Shown here: positions 32,920 through 43,918 of the stretch, one piece after another
Layout: the number at the start of each line of letters is the position of its first letter
Numbering within the stretch: position 1 is the stretch's first letter
Source: Paraphoma chrysanthemicola
Taxonomy: Eukaryota; Ascomycota; Dothideomycetes; Pleosporales; Phaeosphaeriaceae
Length of the DNA stretch: 64,000 nt
Reading direction: 5' to 3'
Assembly (NCBI GenBank): GCA_020744225.1
Contig: JAGMWG010000017.1
Coordinates: forward strand, 620,001-684,000
Translations under genes and position numbers: made by a program
The notes under the pieces: model-generated
The model's database searches: none
Seen by the model: the letters and a program-made list of their open reading frames with translations, nothing else
What the model was told of the DNA's origin: nothing

Positions 32920-34865
32920 GATGAGCAGTGCTGGTGCGTAGGAAACCTTGTACTTCAGATGTGATTCCTTGCATGGAAGTGTTTGTCGTTTTGCCACTAT
33001 GAGCTCGTCCAAGGTTCATGGGCTTGCATGCCTGACGAACTGGCTTTAGTCAGATGCGGTGCGCAGATGTTGTACAGTAGTGCAGTAATTTCCACAGACT
33101 TCGCTTTAGAATCGAGTCCGTTATGATGTCGTGACGTGCCTTCCTGCTTCGATATTGTCAAGTGCAGGCTTAAGGTTATGCTTCTCATGCCAGAGCAGAA
33201 GAAGTTCTGTCCAGCTGTTCGTGAGTGCTGGTGTTCTCTATCAATATCACGCATAATTTGATAGCATTCATTTCATAATTCGGAGGCTTGAACAATAAAC
33301 GTGATTGTTATTGCGCATCTGCCACGATGATGCAAATCGGTGTGAAGGCCATCATAGAGATTACCACGGATGGATCTGATCCGTGATCCGACGCAACGGA
33401 GCCATATGGTCAATCTGATGGCATTGGTACAACTGAGACAGATATAGGGAATCCCGAGCAGAAGCACTTCGGGTCATTCCTTTGCACGAAAGGCTGAATT
33501 GCTCCACTGGCGTGCATGTAAGTGGTGTCCAATAGGTGCAACCGAGAAGGTCGATCAAATTCGGCACGGATAAGTGCTCCGCGTCCATGGTTGAATATGC
33601 TATCATGAAGGCTGCACGCGAAGGAAGGCGGTAGGAGCGATCGGTCTGCGGGAATGGCGCTTTCCGCTACGTCGAATGTGGATGGAAGGGATTAGGAACA
33701 ATCCATACCACGAGGGCCACCATCTCTCTTGTCGGACCCATGCAGCATGCTTTCCTGCACCTGAAAAGAATCGGCGGAAATTTTTTGTCCGGGTGATCAC
33801 CGTGCTGACGCTTGTTTAAGTAGCTAAATCGAAATTCGAAGGATGCACGCACTGTGCTTCTGGGCAAGATCAACACCTCTTTCTCGGCAGTCTTACGTTG
33901 AACGAGGAGGTGATGGTGTGACTTTCGGAGCGGCCTGGTTTTATGCTACCGACCTTGGTATATCTCGAATTTGCAGAGCTATTTCCTGAAAAGTCGCTGC
34001 TACCTTGCACGGAGGAACGTCGTCCTGGCAGAATATGACCTACGTCAGGTCGCGCGAATTTCCTTTCCTGGACATCTGGTCTAGTCTCAAGACGCCGAGA
34101 TCGTGCTAGCTCTGGAGATACATCGACTGTCTCCAAGAAAGGCAAGGGTTCTCATAGGACGCTCGGAAACGGGAACTACAGCATCCAGATGAGCAATGCG
34201 GACGAGCTAGCGGAGTTGCTACTCCGCGGTCGATTTCCCTTGCACGGCGGCCGTTTCGGCGAGACCAAAGCACTATCATTGGTAGAAACTGGATCGGGAG
34301 CTTAAGTGTTGAATTCCGATGACGATCCCGACCTGCCCCGATGCTCCGCCTCCGACATTGTTGATCACCCCCTGGGTACGTGTCACCAACACTGCAAGCG
34401 TATACCGTATTCATTAGAGCCTAGGGCGAACATACGGCTCCACTTGAGATACTTCGCACTTGGCGATACGTCTGGCCCAAATGTGATCACAATCGCGAAC
34501 GATAGAATGTCTGCGTCGATCAAGCTCGAGGAGCCAGCAATCGCGCAGTACGGCTTGAAGAAATCATCTGAATTTCCGCTAAATGGATGAAGTAAGGCTG
34601 TCCTGATGATTCCAAGTCAGACATTGATCGGCATTGGCGAAGTGCACTGCAACCGCTTCAAGGCCCATAGGGCCGAACAAGAGGATACCCTGCACTTTGT
34701 GGGGAAAAGCGTTCAAATTTTCGGGGCAACTGAGGCTCTACAGCTGAAGGGATGGTATATAAAGTCTAGACTGCATCCTCATCAAATATACTGGAGTACA
34801 AACAAAGAGCAACTATCACCACGCACAGTAGCGTTTCGCGATTCATTGAATCGTTAGGTGTCACA
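32920..34865. other. Gene-poor 1.9 kb upstream of the P450
   Basis: No convincing gene on either strand. Short frames (for example 34306-34590 +) lack domains and splice partners. The right end holds the P450 promoter. Confidence 0.5.
34757..34764 (+). promoter_or_regulatory. TATA box candidate of the P450 gene
   Basis: TATATAAA lies about 100 bp upstream of the ATG at 34866, a normal distance for a fungal TATA promoter. Position and sequence are the only support. Confidence 0.5.
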
Positions 34866-36698
34866 ATGGATGCCTCATCGAACGCAGCCCCGACAGCGAA
34901 TCACCAAATCGTTGCCCGACTATGGACCTCCCTACCAACAGCAATTTGCGCTGCCCTTATCTTTGCGCTGATCACATATGTGCCCACATTGAAGTTCAAG
35001 CTGTTGCTTTCCCAGTTGCCGAACTTGGCGGGTCCTGAAGATAGAGAGAAGCATCGTCAGAAATTTCTATCTTCAGCGAGGCTGCTGTATAAGGAGGGCT
35101 ATGACAAGGTGATTAGAGCAGACAGTACGTGATTTGATCAATGCTGATCCATCTTAAGTTCAGAGATACGGTCTATAGAATGGCCGTCGAGAATGGTTCG
35201 AGCGCATCTCTATTCGTATACACACTTTTCCCTGCTGATCAGCCTCATTTTAGGGGAGGAGCACATAATACTCCCTCATAGCATGCTGAAAGAGCTGCGT
35301 AGACTGCCGGACGATGTTCTCAGCTTCGAGGGATCTGTCGTACAGGCAAGTGCAAACTCCACTAACCTATCTCATTTTGCTCATTGATGCAAAGATCATG
35401 GAGGTCAAGTACACCAAAGCGCATCTCGGTGGTGGTATACTCAATCAACTTGCAACGGTAGTAAAAGCAGACCTAACACCTGCACTCGGTAAGCCTTCAA
35501 CCTCGACGAGTCAACGCTTTTCCTTCTCATCTTGCGAGTACAGGTCGACTCAACCCTCCATTATCTGACAAGGTGAATATAACAATCCGTGACTCCATGC
35601 CTCCCTGCACAGAATGGACCGAGGTTGACATTAACGCGACGCTATTGAACATTGTTGCCATTGTCTCAGGAAGCGTCTTTGTCGGGACTAATATCTGCCG
35701 AGATCCAGCGTATCTCGATTGCACCTGTAACTACGCACTGGACCTAGGGAACGCAACGAGAGCAGTCAGGCAAATACGCCCCTGGCTCCGACCGCTTTTA
35801 GCACCACGTCTCCCTGAAGTCAAGCACTCTATCGAACGCCAGCGTCAGGCTGTACGAATACTTACTCCAGAAGTGCAACGGCGCATCGAAGCGCAGAAAA
35901 ATGATCCGGACTGGCACGCCCCCGACGACATGCTGCAGTGGTTTATCAACCGCCTTAAGAAGTCATCGGTGGAGGAACTCGCCGATCTGGTGCTCATCAC
36001 TATTTTCGCAGCCTTACACACCACCACTATGACCACCACAAGCATCCTACACACCATCGCTGCAACCCCGCAGTATCATGAGGAGCTTCGCCAGGAGATT
36101 CGCACCGTGACTGCAGAGCACGATGGGATTATGACGATGAAGGCGCTTCAGCAGATGCAGAAACTTGACAGCTACATGAAAGAAGTCACGCGCTTCTGGC
36201 CATCAAGCGCTAGTAAGCATCTCGCCCCCAGAATCATCACGTTGTATCACGCACGTATTGACACATATGCTAGTCACATTTCAACGCGTCGTAACCAAAG
36301 ATTTCACACTCTCTAACGGCCAACGTATTCCCAAAGGCGCCAACATCGAGGTCCCATCGCTAGCAGTACACATGGACGACGCATACTGGCCTAACGCAGC
36401 AGACTTCGATCCTTTCCGGCATTACCGCGCGCGCAACGCTGGAGAAGGGTCATCCCACGCTGCAAATCAGTTTGTGTCTACCACTGACACTAGTTTGAAT
36501 TTTGGCTATGGGTCACATGCGTGTCCTGGTCGCTTCTTTGCGGCGAACGAGATCAAGATGATATTCGCGCGGTTGCTGTTGGAGTATAATATTAAGATGC
36601 CAGATGGGCGGACCGAGAGATATGATCAATTGCACCATGGACAAGAGAATTTTCCGGATCCGAGCAAGAAATTACTGTTCAAGAAGGTGGAGGCCTAA
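34866..36698 (+). CDS. Cytochrome P450 monooxygenase, CYP68-like
   Basis: A membrane-bound, haem-thiolate monooxygenase; the CYP68-like group acts largely in fungal secondary metabolism. Six exons close in frame to 519 residues: 34866-35108, 35159-35195, 35254-35345, 35395-35488, 35544-36212 and 36274-36698. The N-terminal anchor is TAICAALIFALITYVP. Family motifs: LKELRRLPDDVLSFEGSVVQ, I-helix region FAALHTTTMTTTS, K-helix EVTRFWP (ExxR) and haem loop FGYGSHACPGRFFA with ligand Cys about 462. The third intron (35346-35394) starts GCAAGT, a GC-AG intron; the nearby GT alternative shortens a conserved loop. It appears intact although its neighbour at 37.2-38.8 kb is not. Substrate unknown. Confidence 0.9.
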
Positions 36699-37227
36699 AG
36701 AGCATCCTCCTCCTATGAACGGACTGTCCTGGCTAGTACGTGTATAATGATCTTGATGTCATGGAATTAGAGTCGTCGTAGTTTGCCTTTAGAAAATGTG
36801 ATTCTTGACCAATCCCGTGTGTAGGTCTGTAACACACAAACCTTCATCGTTCGGGAGCCATTTCGGGTTCTTCCATGCCATAAACGGTATTTTCGGTTCT
36901 TTACTTGAGTACAGACCAAAAGTACTTTAAACATGGTTGGTTATCGTGTTTCTTTGTTGAGAAATGGTGAATCTTACCCTCAATTGATCTAGACTATGTC
37001 CTGACTCGGCATGTTGTTCTGGCTACAGCAAAATCTCAGCAAGTTCTTTCTTTAAATTTTAAAGTCGTAATAAGAATTTGACAGTAGCAATACTTAGGAA
37101 CTAACATATGTAGCTGTAACCAACATTAGTGCAGAATTGATAGCATGTAACTATAGTAGGAGGAACCCCAAATCGGGGCACTTTAACACGTTACTACTCT
37201 ACTTAAACATGTTATGTTAATGGTGTA
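36699..37227. other. AT-rich spacer carrying a helicase-gene relic
   Basis: About 530 bp. The part at 36868-37056 is a diverged copy of the SNF2 gene's 3' end; the rest is AT-rich with no gene. Confidence 0.6.
36868..37056 (-). repeat. Diverged duplicate of the SNF2-helicase gene 3' end
   Basis: This stretch aligns by eye, in the same orientation, with 45445-45632, which covers the last exon and 3' flank of the SNF2-like gene. Shared landmarks include CATGTTGTTC, CTCAGCAAGTTC and AATCTTACCCT. Read on the minus strand it still resembles the helicase tail (KKELAE, then PEQHAES), but a stop codon interrupts it, so it is a relic. Estimated identity is about 70-75% by eye. Confidence 0.75.
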
Positions 37228-38775
37228 CTACATATTCTCTACTTTCTGGACCACTCCCCCTAAAAACAACGGAATCTTCAACATACTGTCCCAATTATGA
37301 ACCATGTTAGTATTCTCCTCGCTCGCAAGTACACTTTCTCTGCCCCGGGGCCACATTTCTATCTCGTACTTAGTCACTGCCTTTGCGAGTTCGTCCTTTG
37401 TAGTCTCTTCCATCGCCTTTACACACTGCAAGAAAGTTGCAGCATCCATGGTTGCATTCTGGAGTTCTTGGCCACGATCTAGTCATGTATAGTCAGTAAC
37501 GCTAGCTTTTAGCTCTCCGACAAAGTGGAGGTTCAGTGATACAACGTATGGAATGTCATGGGATGAGCAACATCCCCTACCATCGTGATTTTCCGGCCTC
37601 TGTTATCCCACGGCTTTGTTGGCCAGCTGGACATTCTGTTATGCCACGTCGGTGCTTTGTCAGAGATGCTCATAAAGGCATCTCGGAAGGGTGAAGCAAA
37701 AGAAGATGCTTTCTCCCTCATATCAGCCAGAACCGCTGGACCCTGGAGATCGGTCGACTCTGGGCACCGCCATGATTGCGTCAGTACCCATATCCACTGC
37801 GCTGGGTCGTCGGATGTAGTGTCATGGGCTTAAGGTGTCAGTATCTCACATGTCAGGGTGACGTGGGGAGCCTATCATGTACTGACCACTGATGAAAGCA
37901 AATGTGCCGTTTGGATTGAACAGTACGCAGTATCTTGGGTGCATATCTCGCAATGTTAAAGAGACCTCCTTGTTCAGACTTGTTTAGGCAAATGAGGCAA
38001 CCACATCAGAGCGTATCAGCTGCGCCTCATCTTTCCCAAGCAAGTATTCTCTGGTTAGAGAATGAGCTCCCTCAGCTCCAATGAGGAGATCCCCAGTTTC
38101 TCGCGTTCCATCTGCGAAGGTTAAAGTGACTGAATCTTTGGTTTCTTGAATTCTCTCCAGGGACTTTCCCCACTGTGTATCTGTTAAGCAGGGTACAATG
38201 ATGTGATATATGAAGCAAAGAGCCTTACGCGAATATCAATTCCTTCACTCAACAGATCAACCCACTTCCTTCTTTGGAGACGCAAACTCCAAGGCGTTGG
38301 AAGGTTCTTCATCAATTTGCCAGATTCTGAGTTATACACTGGCATAACGCTATCAGGATTGGCGATGTGAGACGTGCTTGTATTTCTTAGTACGAATCTT
38401 GTGACACTACGAAATCTTCTGGGAGTAGGAACTTACTCTGTCTGCACAGAACGGATTTTCTCTCTCAGCTCTGGTGGAAGACACTCATCTAGGATAGCCT
38501 GCGCCCAGAAACGCCGAAGTTCCAATCGCGCGGCCTTCGTAAGAGGTGTGCATCTTTCTCGAAGACGACACATGGGATACTTTCCTACTCGTTTCTTCAA
38601 CTTTGTCATCGTCAATAAAATATTGTAGAATTACGTACCATCTTGAGACATTGAGCAATAAGGAGCCCAGCGGATCCTTCCAGACTAGTCAGACAGAGCT
38701 ATGCGCGAGGAAGAGAGACGTCGAGCTTACCTGCGCCTACAATCAAAACTCGAAGAGCTTCTGTCTTGGTTGCCA
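37228..38775 (-). pseudogene. FAD-dependent monooxygenase pseudogene
   Basis: Intact relatives hydroxylate aromatic or polyketide substrates with FAD and NAD(P)H. The ATG at 38775 begins MATKTEALRVLIVGAG, which splices to SAGLLIAQCLKM, the FAD dinucleotide fold. Further pieces match in order: PCVVFEKDAHLLRRPRDWNF, AQAILDECLPPELREKIRSV, LLIGAEGAHSLTREYLLG, MVGDVAHPMTFH (second FAD motif) and a C-terminal block with ATMDAATFLQCVKAMEETTK. Defects: a one-base frameshift after RDWNFGV near 38508-38512, a TAA at 37986-37984 just after DVVASFA, and no in-phase join after HPMTFH. Three independent lesions make a sequencing error unlikely. It belongs to the P450/MFS/regulator neighbourhood. Confidence 0.8.
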
Positions 38776-39483
38776 TTTTGCGACAGAGTACACGTCTCGA
38801 ATATATTAGTGTAGATAAAATGGATGGGCACAGAGAATAGAAATCATAAGCAGTGAGCATTTCGTATATATAGCCCTGTGGATCGTACCTGCGTGAGAGC
38901 GAGTACGCAGCTTCGGGGACATCGATAAAACTTTGTTCAAGATGAATTAATTAATTCTTCTAGCTTTAATACGGTCCAGGTGATCAGTTATCCTACCCCA
39001 TGCATATCAGCGTCTGGGTACAGATCTACATTGCTGCCATTGACTTTCAAACATACAGTATCGCCTCTAAGCAGAATTTGCGCACCAAAAGCGCTACTAA
39101 AGCTAGCTATCAGCATGACATCCAGTTCTGCACTCTGCCTTCGATTTCTTAGTAAGAATGCCTCCACGTAAAGCTCATCCGACTTGATTGTGGGTATTTC
39201 TTATCAATACCGAATATCATCGGTAGGTTCAAAGCCGAGAGTTTCAATCTAGTATGCCGAAAGCTCAGTCCGATACATTGACACCGAAGACCAAATCCGA
39301 AAGTTCGGGCCGAGGATACGCGAAGCGATGGAACGAGACCGAGAAGCCGAAAAAAGAAGTCCGAGATTGGAAATCAGATCAGAGGGCGTTGTATCCATAG
39401 GGTCTATGTTGAAGCATTCTCGTATTTAAAGACTATCGAAAATAGTACAGTCAAGTCGAACCTAGTATCTCACTGTAGGACGT
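38776..39483. other. Intergenic, dead monooxygenase to regulator
   Basis: About 700 bp. No gene. The part at about 39240-39370 is unusually dense in CCGA/TCGG tetramers; meaning unknown. Confidence 0.5.
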
Positions 39484-41208
39484 TCAGACCATAGCTGCGC
39501 CCAAGTTAAGCAAGATACCAAGACTATCGACAGTAGCATTCCAAGCATCCAGTTTCACTCTATTTGAACCTACACCGCTCTGTCGAGAGGCATCAATGAG
39601 GTCCCCGAAAAGTTCCAGACCCATTCGTGGCATGGTTTTGTACAACTCATACTCCGAATGCCATCCCAAACGTGTCCTTGCACCCCAAAGTGAGTTAGGG
39701 GCAGGAAGAGGGATCTCTCGAAATCCTTCGAACGTGTCACAAGGTACACCAATCTTAATGTGGACCATGTGAGCGATTAGAAGCCAAACAACTACTGTCC
39801 TACGTTGGTTTTGTCAGCAGAGAGGAAATGCACAATAGACAGTTCAGACGGCCTTACCTCCGTCTAGACTCAGCAAAGACCCAAGCTTCCCAGCTGGAAC
39901 TTGGGTACGTTCTCTCGTCCTGGAAAAAAGGCTGATTGCAAAGACTTTTGAAACTTTCGCAAAGGTTCTGACGCATCTATCAGATGAAACCCTAATTATG
40001 GAGCGAGTTCTCCTACCTGATAAGTGACTAGTATCTGAAGATTCAAGCCTGGTTCGGCTTCTGAACTGTCGATGACTCTCATCATGATGTATATGAGCTG
40101 GGCTTGTATAGCAGCAAGAAGGTCGTGCTTCGAAATCAAGCGCTGCTCGGTCTACACGAGATTAATAGGAGAGTCTACACAGATGGGAGTACGCTGATCA
40201 TACCTTTCTGGCTGCGGAACGTTGTTCTGACTGAATCATGCGCCACAAAAATGGCCTAGTCTGGGGATTATGAGACACAAAAACTTGTGCCACACCCATA
40301 CAATTCACTAATGGTTCAGGCAGAGGAGGCTCCATAGTACCCAACTGGCGATACCAGTGACCATGTATGAAAGGAGGGAATGTCTCTCTACGAATCATCA
40401 TCTGTGGAAATGCACGAAGCATCTGCATAGCTACACTCGCGGTGCAATCTTTCACTGGGTCGGACCTTGGTATTAAAGACAGAAAGTCTGCATTTGGTAA
40501 GGCCTATGCATTTCAGACAGGAGCTGGGGCATATTCACCTTGAGAAGGACCACGCTCAAGCCAAGACAATTCAGCGAGCTCAAAATCTCCGTCATAAGAA
40601 TTCGCGTCAAGGTCGCGAACACCTCGGAGAAATGGCTCAGTCAGCACATCTTCAGAAGCAGGATCAGAAAGATGTAAGAAAGCGCCCTTGGGGCTTTGCG
40701 AAAGAATGTCATTGTTGACAAAATCGAGCGCATCCCAGTCCATGCCGATCTGTGCTTCGCCGACCGCATACATATCGCTCGAGATCTCAGGGATGTCGCC
40801 ATTAGTCAATGAGACCAGTGTAGGGGCCTGCGTTTCATCTTGTGGCTGAGCCTTATCCACGACCTGGTCGCAGCCTGAAGCAGCAATAGTAGCTGTAGTC
40901 GTGTCGTACACACAATGGAGATTCTTGCTGAGGCATCGCGAACATCGGGACTGCAAGTTGCACTTTACTTTGGCCAAACTGCAAGCTCGACATGCCCTAG
41001 CACGAGTCCGAGGCCGATGCTGGGTACGCCGACAGTATAGCACGTGTCGTTTGTACGAGGTTTCTGAGAAGAGATTAGTAATGGGGAATCACAGTCCTAC
41101 TGGAGAACAACCTTTCAAGAATGGTTTACGGCAAAAGCCGCACATTTGCACGGAGCCGGTCGATGAAGTTGAAGAGCATATATCTAGTGCAGAATCCATT
41201 CTGGGCAT
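39484..41208 (-). CDS. Transcription factor with C2HC finger plus Zn2Cys6 cluster
   Basis: Likely the local regulator. Six exons close in frame to 488 residues: 41112-41208, 40539-41063, 40204-40487, 40017-40151, 39858-39967 and 39484-39799. Residues 23-43 form a finger Cys23-x2-Cys26-x12-His39-x3-Cys43 (MCGFCRKPFLKETSYKRHVL). It is followed directly by a perfect binuclear cluster Cys57-x2-Cys60-x6-Cys67-x5-Cys73-x2-Cys76-x6-Cys83 (ACRACSLAKVKCNLQSRCSR). This tandem is a known fungal regulator architecture, frequent in metabolic clusters. Conserved downstream pieces are MLRAFPQMMIRRETFPPFIH and SSSWEAWVFAESRRRTVVVW. It is divergent from the MFS gene, with 387 bp between their starts. Confidence 0.88.
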
Positions 41209-41595
41209 GAGCACTGATTTTGCTTAAGGGTGTTGCGATCGGCTTTGGTCTTGGGCTACCCTGAGTCTAGGAATTGTGCACGGGCCGTTCGTTGAGGCGT
41301 TCGGCCAAATTGGCCGTCGGCAGATCATCGGGGCAAATTAGCCGCTAGCTCGTAACCAATCTGGCCGTGGGACATGTCACGTGATGCAGCTCATTATCTC
41401 TCTAGCTTTCTCTGTGGCATCCAGAATTAGTAATATTTAGGTCCTCTCTCCACGTTTACAGTATTACCATGCTGGACTGTCTCGCCCTCCACTGCCACAC
41501 ATACTACTCAATCACCTTTCCCCCTTTACCTTGCAAACAAGACTTTACCTAGGTACCACACTTCCGTTTCCTCTTACCGAATCTACTTGAATGTC
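41209..41595. other. Divergent promoter between regulator and MFS exporter
   Basis: 387 bp serving both genes. It contains the CGG-N9-CCG palindrome (41302-41316), other GGCCG and CCAAT motifs to its right, and CACGTG at 41378-41383. Confidence 0.65.
41302..41316. promoter_or_regulatory. CGG-N9-CCG inverted repeat, candidate Zn2Cys6 binding site
   Basis: CGGCCAAATTGGCCG is a perfect palindrome of two 7-bp arms around one base. It presents inverted CGG triplets nine bases apart, the kind of site bound by dimeric Zn2Cys6 factors. It lies in the shared promoter of such a factor and a transporter. The regulator being its binder is an inference. Confidence 0.55.
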
Positions 41596-43560
41596 ATGAA
41601 TGATACAAGTAACCTTGAGCATGGGGTCGGGAAGAGCCCGGAACCCAACTCCAGTGGAAACACGCAAAATTCTAGAACCGATCCGACTACACGAACGCCG
41701 GCTGGCACGTCTCTGCAACAGGAAGGGGAGAAAAAATCCAGGCTCGATCTTAGCCCGAGGATCGTACATGGATGGAAGTGGGCTGCTGCGGTCGTGTCTC
41801 TCTACATTGGAGCACTCATCTACGGGCTCGATGGTACTATAGCTGCAGACATCCAATCCGCTATCATCGAACAATTTGACGAAGTCGAGAAACTCACATG
41901 GATTGGAACTGCTTTCCCGCTTGGCTCACTATGCGCCATATTGCCTGGGTAAGTTGAGCTTTCTATGCGACTGCAGCCAACCGGACGAAGCTAATTTGGT
42001 AACGAAAGGGCGGCCTTGTACACTCTCTTTGATCTCAAGATAATGTTCATTGGGAGCATTGTTCTTTTCGAAGCCGCTTCTGCGCTTTGCGGAGCAGCAC
42101 CTACCATGGACGCCCTTATCATTGGTAGAGCAATTGCCGGTATCGGTGGGACTGGCATCTTCCTCGGGTACGGCGGTTTCACAAAACATTTGAAAAAGGC
42201 TCTGCTAAACATCTGGGTAGTATCCTCAACTACTTCTCCCTTTGTACAACCGAACAAGAACGTGGTCGCTATATCTCGGGCATTGGCGTAGTTTGGGGAT
42301 CGGGTGCTGTACTCGGCCCCGTCGTAGGAGGGGCATTCGCTACATCTCCTGCAACATGGCGATGGGCGTTCTACATCAACCTGTGAGTCAACATCTAATG
42401 TTCAGTCATGCTTCTTACTGACTTGTATTTCAAGTGTCGTTGCCGCCATCTGCGCACCGGTGTATATCTTCTATCTACCCCCAGTCAAGCCGCATGGTAG
42501 TGCCGACTTACCCGTCCTCCAAAAGCTCAGAGCTCTTGACTGGACTGGTTTCATCGGCGGCACTGGAGCGGCGGTGACACTCACCATGGTATTGACTTTT
42601 GCAGGCTCAAGTTGGGGCTGGAACGACGGCCGAACAATCGCAACATTTGTCATCTCCGGAGCGCTGTTTATACTGGTCTTCCTCCAGCAGCGTTTCTCTA
42701 TATTCACGACTCCTGAAGCGCGTATGTTTCCTCCGCGCCATATCCTCTTGAACAAGACACAGACGTTGCTTAACATCAACACTGCCATGGCTGCAACTAA
42801 CATCTATGTCCCCGTCTACTACATTCCGCTCTATTTCGCCTTCACACAAGGCGATTCAGAGTTGATGGCTGCGGTCCGCCTACTCCCGTTCATCTGCTTT
42901 CTAGCGGTATCGAACATGATCTCAGGCTCTTTTCTCCCCCGAGTAAAATACTAGTAAGCTCTCATATCCATTCAAGTATCTGCACAAGCTCACTGTTTTA
43001 GTTGGGCATTATATCTGATTGGTGGAGTCCTCATGACAGTCGGAAGTGCTACAATGATCACAGTCACACCCACCACCCTGGTAGCGAATGTCTATGGTTA
43101 TAGCATCATACTTGGAGCTGGCACTGGTTTGGTTTTGAACCTTGGCTTCACGGTTTCTGGAGTCACTATCATGGCAGAGACGGGCAACGGTCTGGATCTC
43201 CAACGCGTCATCTCGATGCAAAATCTTTCTCAACTTGGATTCCAGACGCTGAGCTTGCTCATCGGAGGCCAGATCTTCCAAAGCCTCTCGATGAAGAACC
43301 TCACACAGGTGCTCAGCGAGCTAGGGCTGTCCCAGACAGAAATTAGGAGTGCCATTGCCGGAACTCGTAGCGCCGTGTTTACGCGTCTGAGTTCTGATCT
43401 ACAGGAACAAGCAATCATGGCCATCACGAATGCCATGAGCCGAATTTACATTCTCAGTATAGCGGTTAGCGTAATCACAGTCATCTGTGCGATGCTGATG
43501 AAGAAGGAGAAGCTTTTCCCGACAGCAGAAGAGAGTACAGGCATTGCGAGCGGAGCTTGA
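41596..43560 (+). CDS. MFS exporter, DHA2 (14-TMS) family
   Basis: A proton-driven exporter of the drug:H+ antiporter-2 type; TRI12-like toxin and siderophore pumps are relatives. Five exons close in frame to 583 residues: 41596-41948, 42009-42167, 42221-42382, 42435-42953 and 43002-43560. The ATG at 41596 is the first in frame. The hydrophilic N-terminus (~60 residues) precedes KWAAAVVSLYIGALIYGLDG. GRAIAGIGGTGIFLG is motif B/C-like, and GVVWGSGAVLGPVVGGAFAT is the antiporter motif C. WRWAFYINLVVAAICAPVYI is typical of the subfamily. Late segments (WALYLIGGVLMTVGSATMIT and onward) complete about 14 helices. No lesions seen. Self-protection or product export is inferred from position. Confidence 0.92.
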
Positions 43561-43918
43561 AATTCTCTTGAATCTGCTCAAAGGCTTTTGATACAAGGTG
43601 CTTTGCTTCACTGGCAGTTGTTGGTCCCAAGCGGGGCACATGCAGAAATGCGCTCGTAAAAATGGATCCTTATATAGTTCAGAGCGCAAATGGTGCGTCC
43701 GAAGGTCATTCGATAGGTTTTTTTTACAGATCATAATTGATAAATTGGACATGCACATGTCGCTGAAACAACAAAGTGGGAACCACACAAGGTGCGGCTC
43801 CGTGAAGGACTTCTTGACGAGATGACGAAGCTATCTCAACAGTTTGAGTATTTTTGTTCATCACCAAAGTCACTCTTCGCCCGTGATTGTGTACCAAGGC
43901 AGCATTTTCAGATATATT
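43561..43918. other. Convergent intergenic region
   Basis: About 360 bp between the MFS and epimerase-like 3' ends; nothing recognised. Confidence 0.5.

Noticed and set aside
39240..39370. Stretch dense in CCGA-like tetramers, considered as a satellite or binding-site array.
   Set aside because: Spacing is irregular and no longer unit repeats; could be chance.
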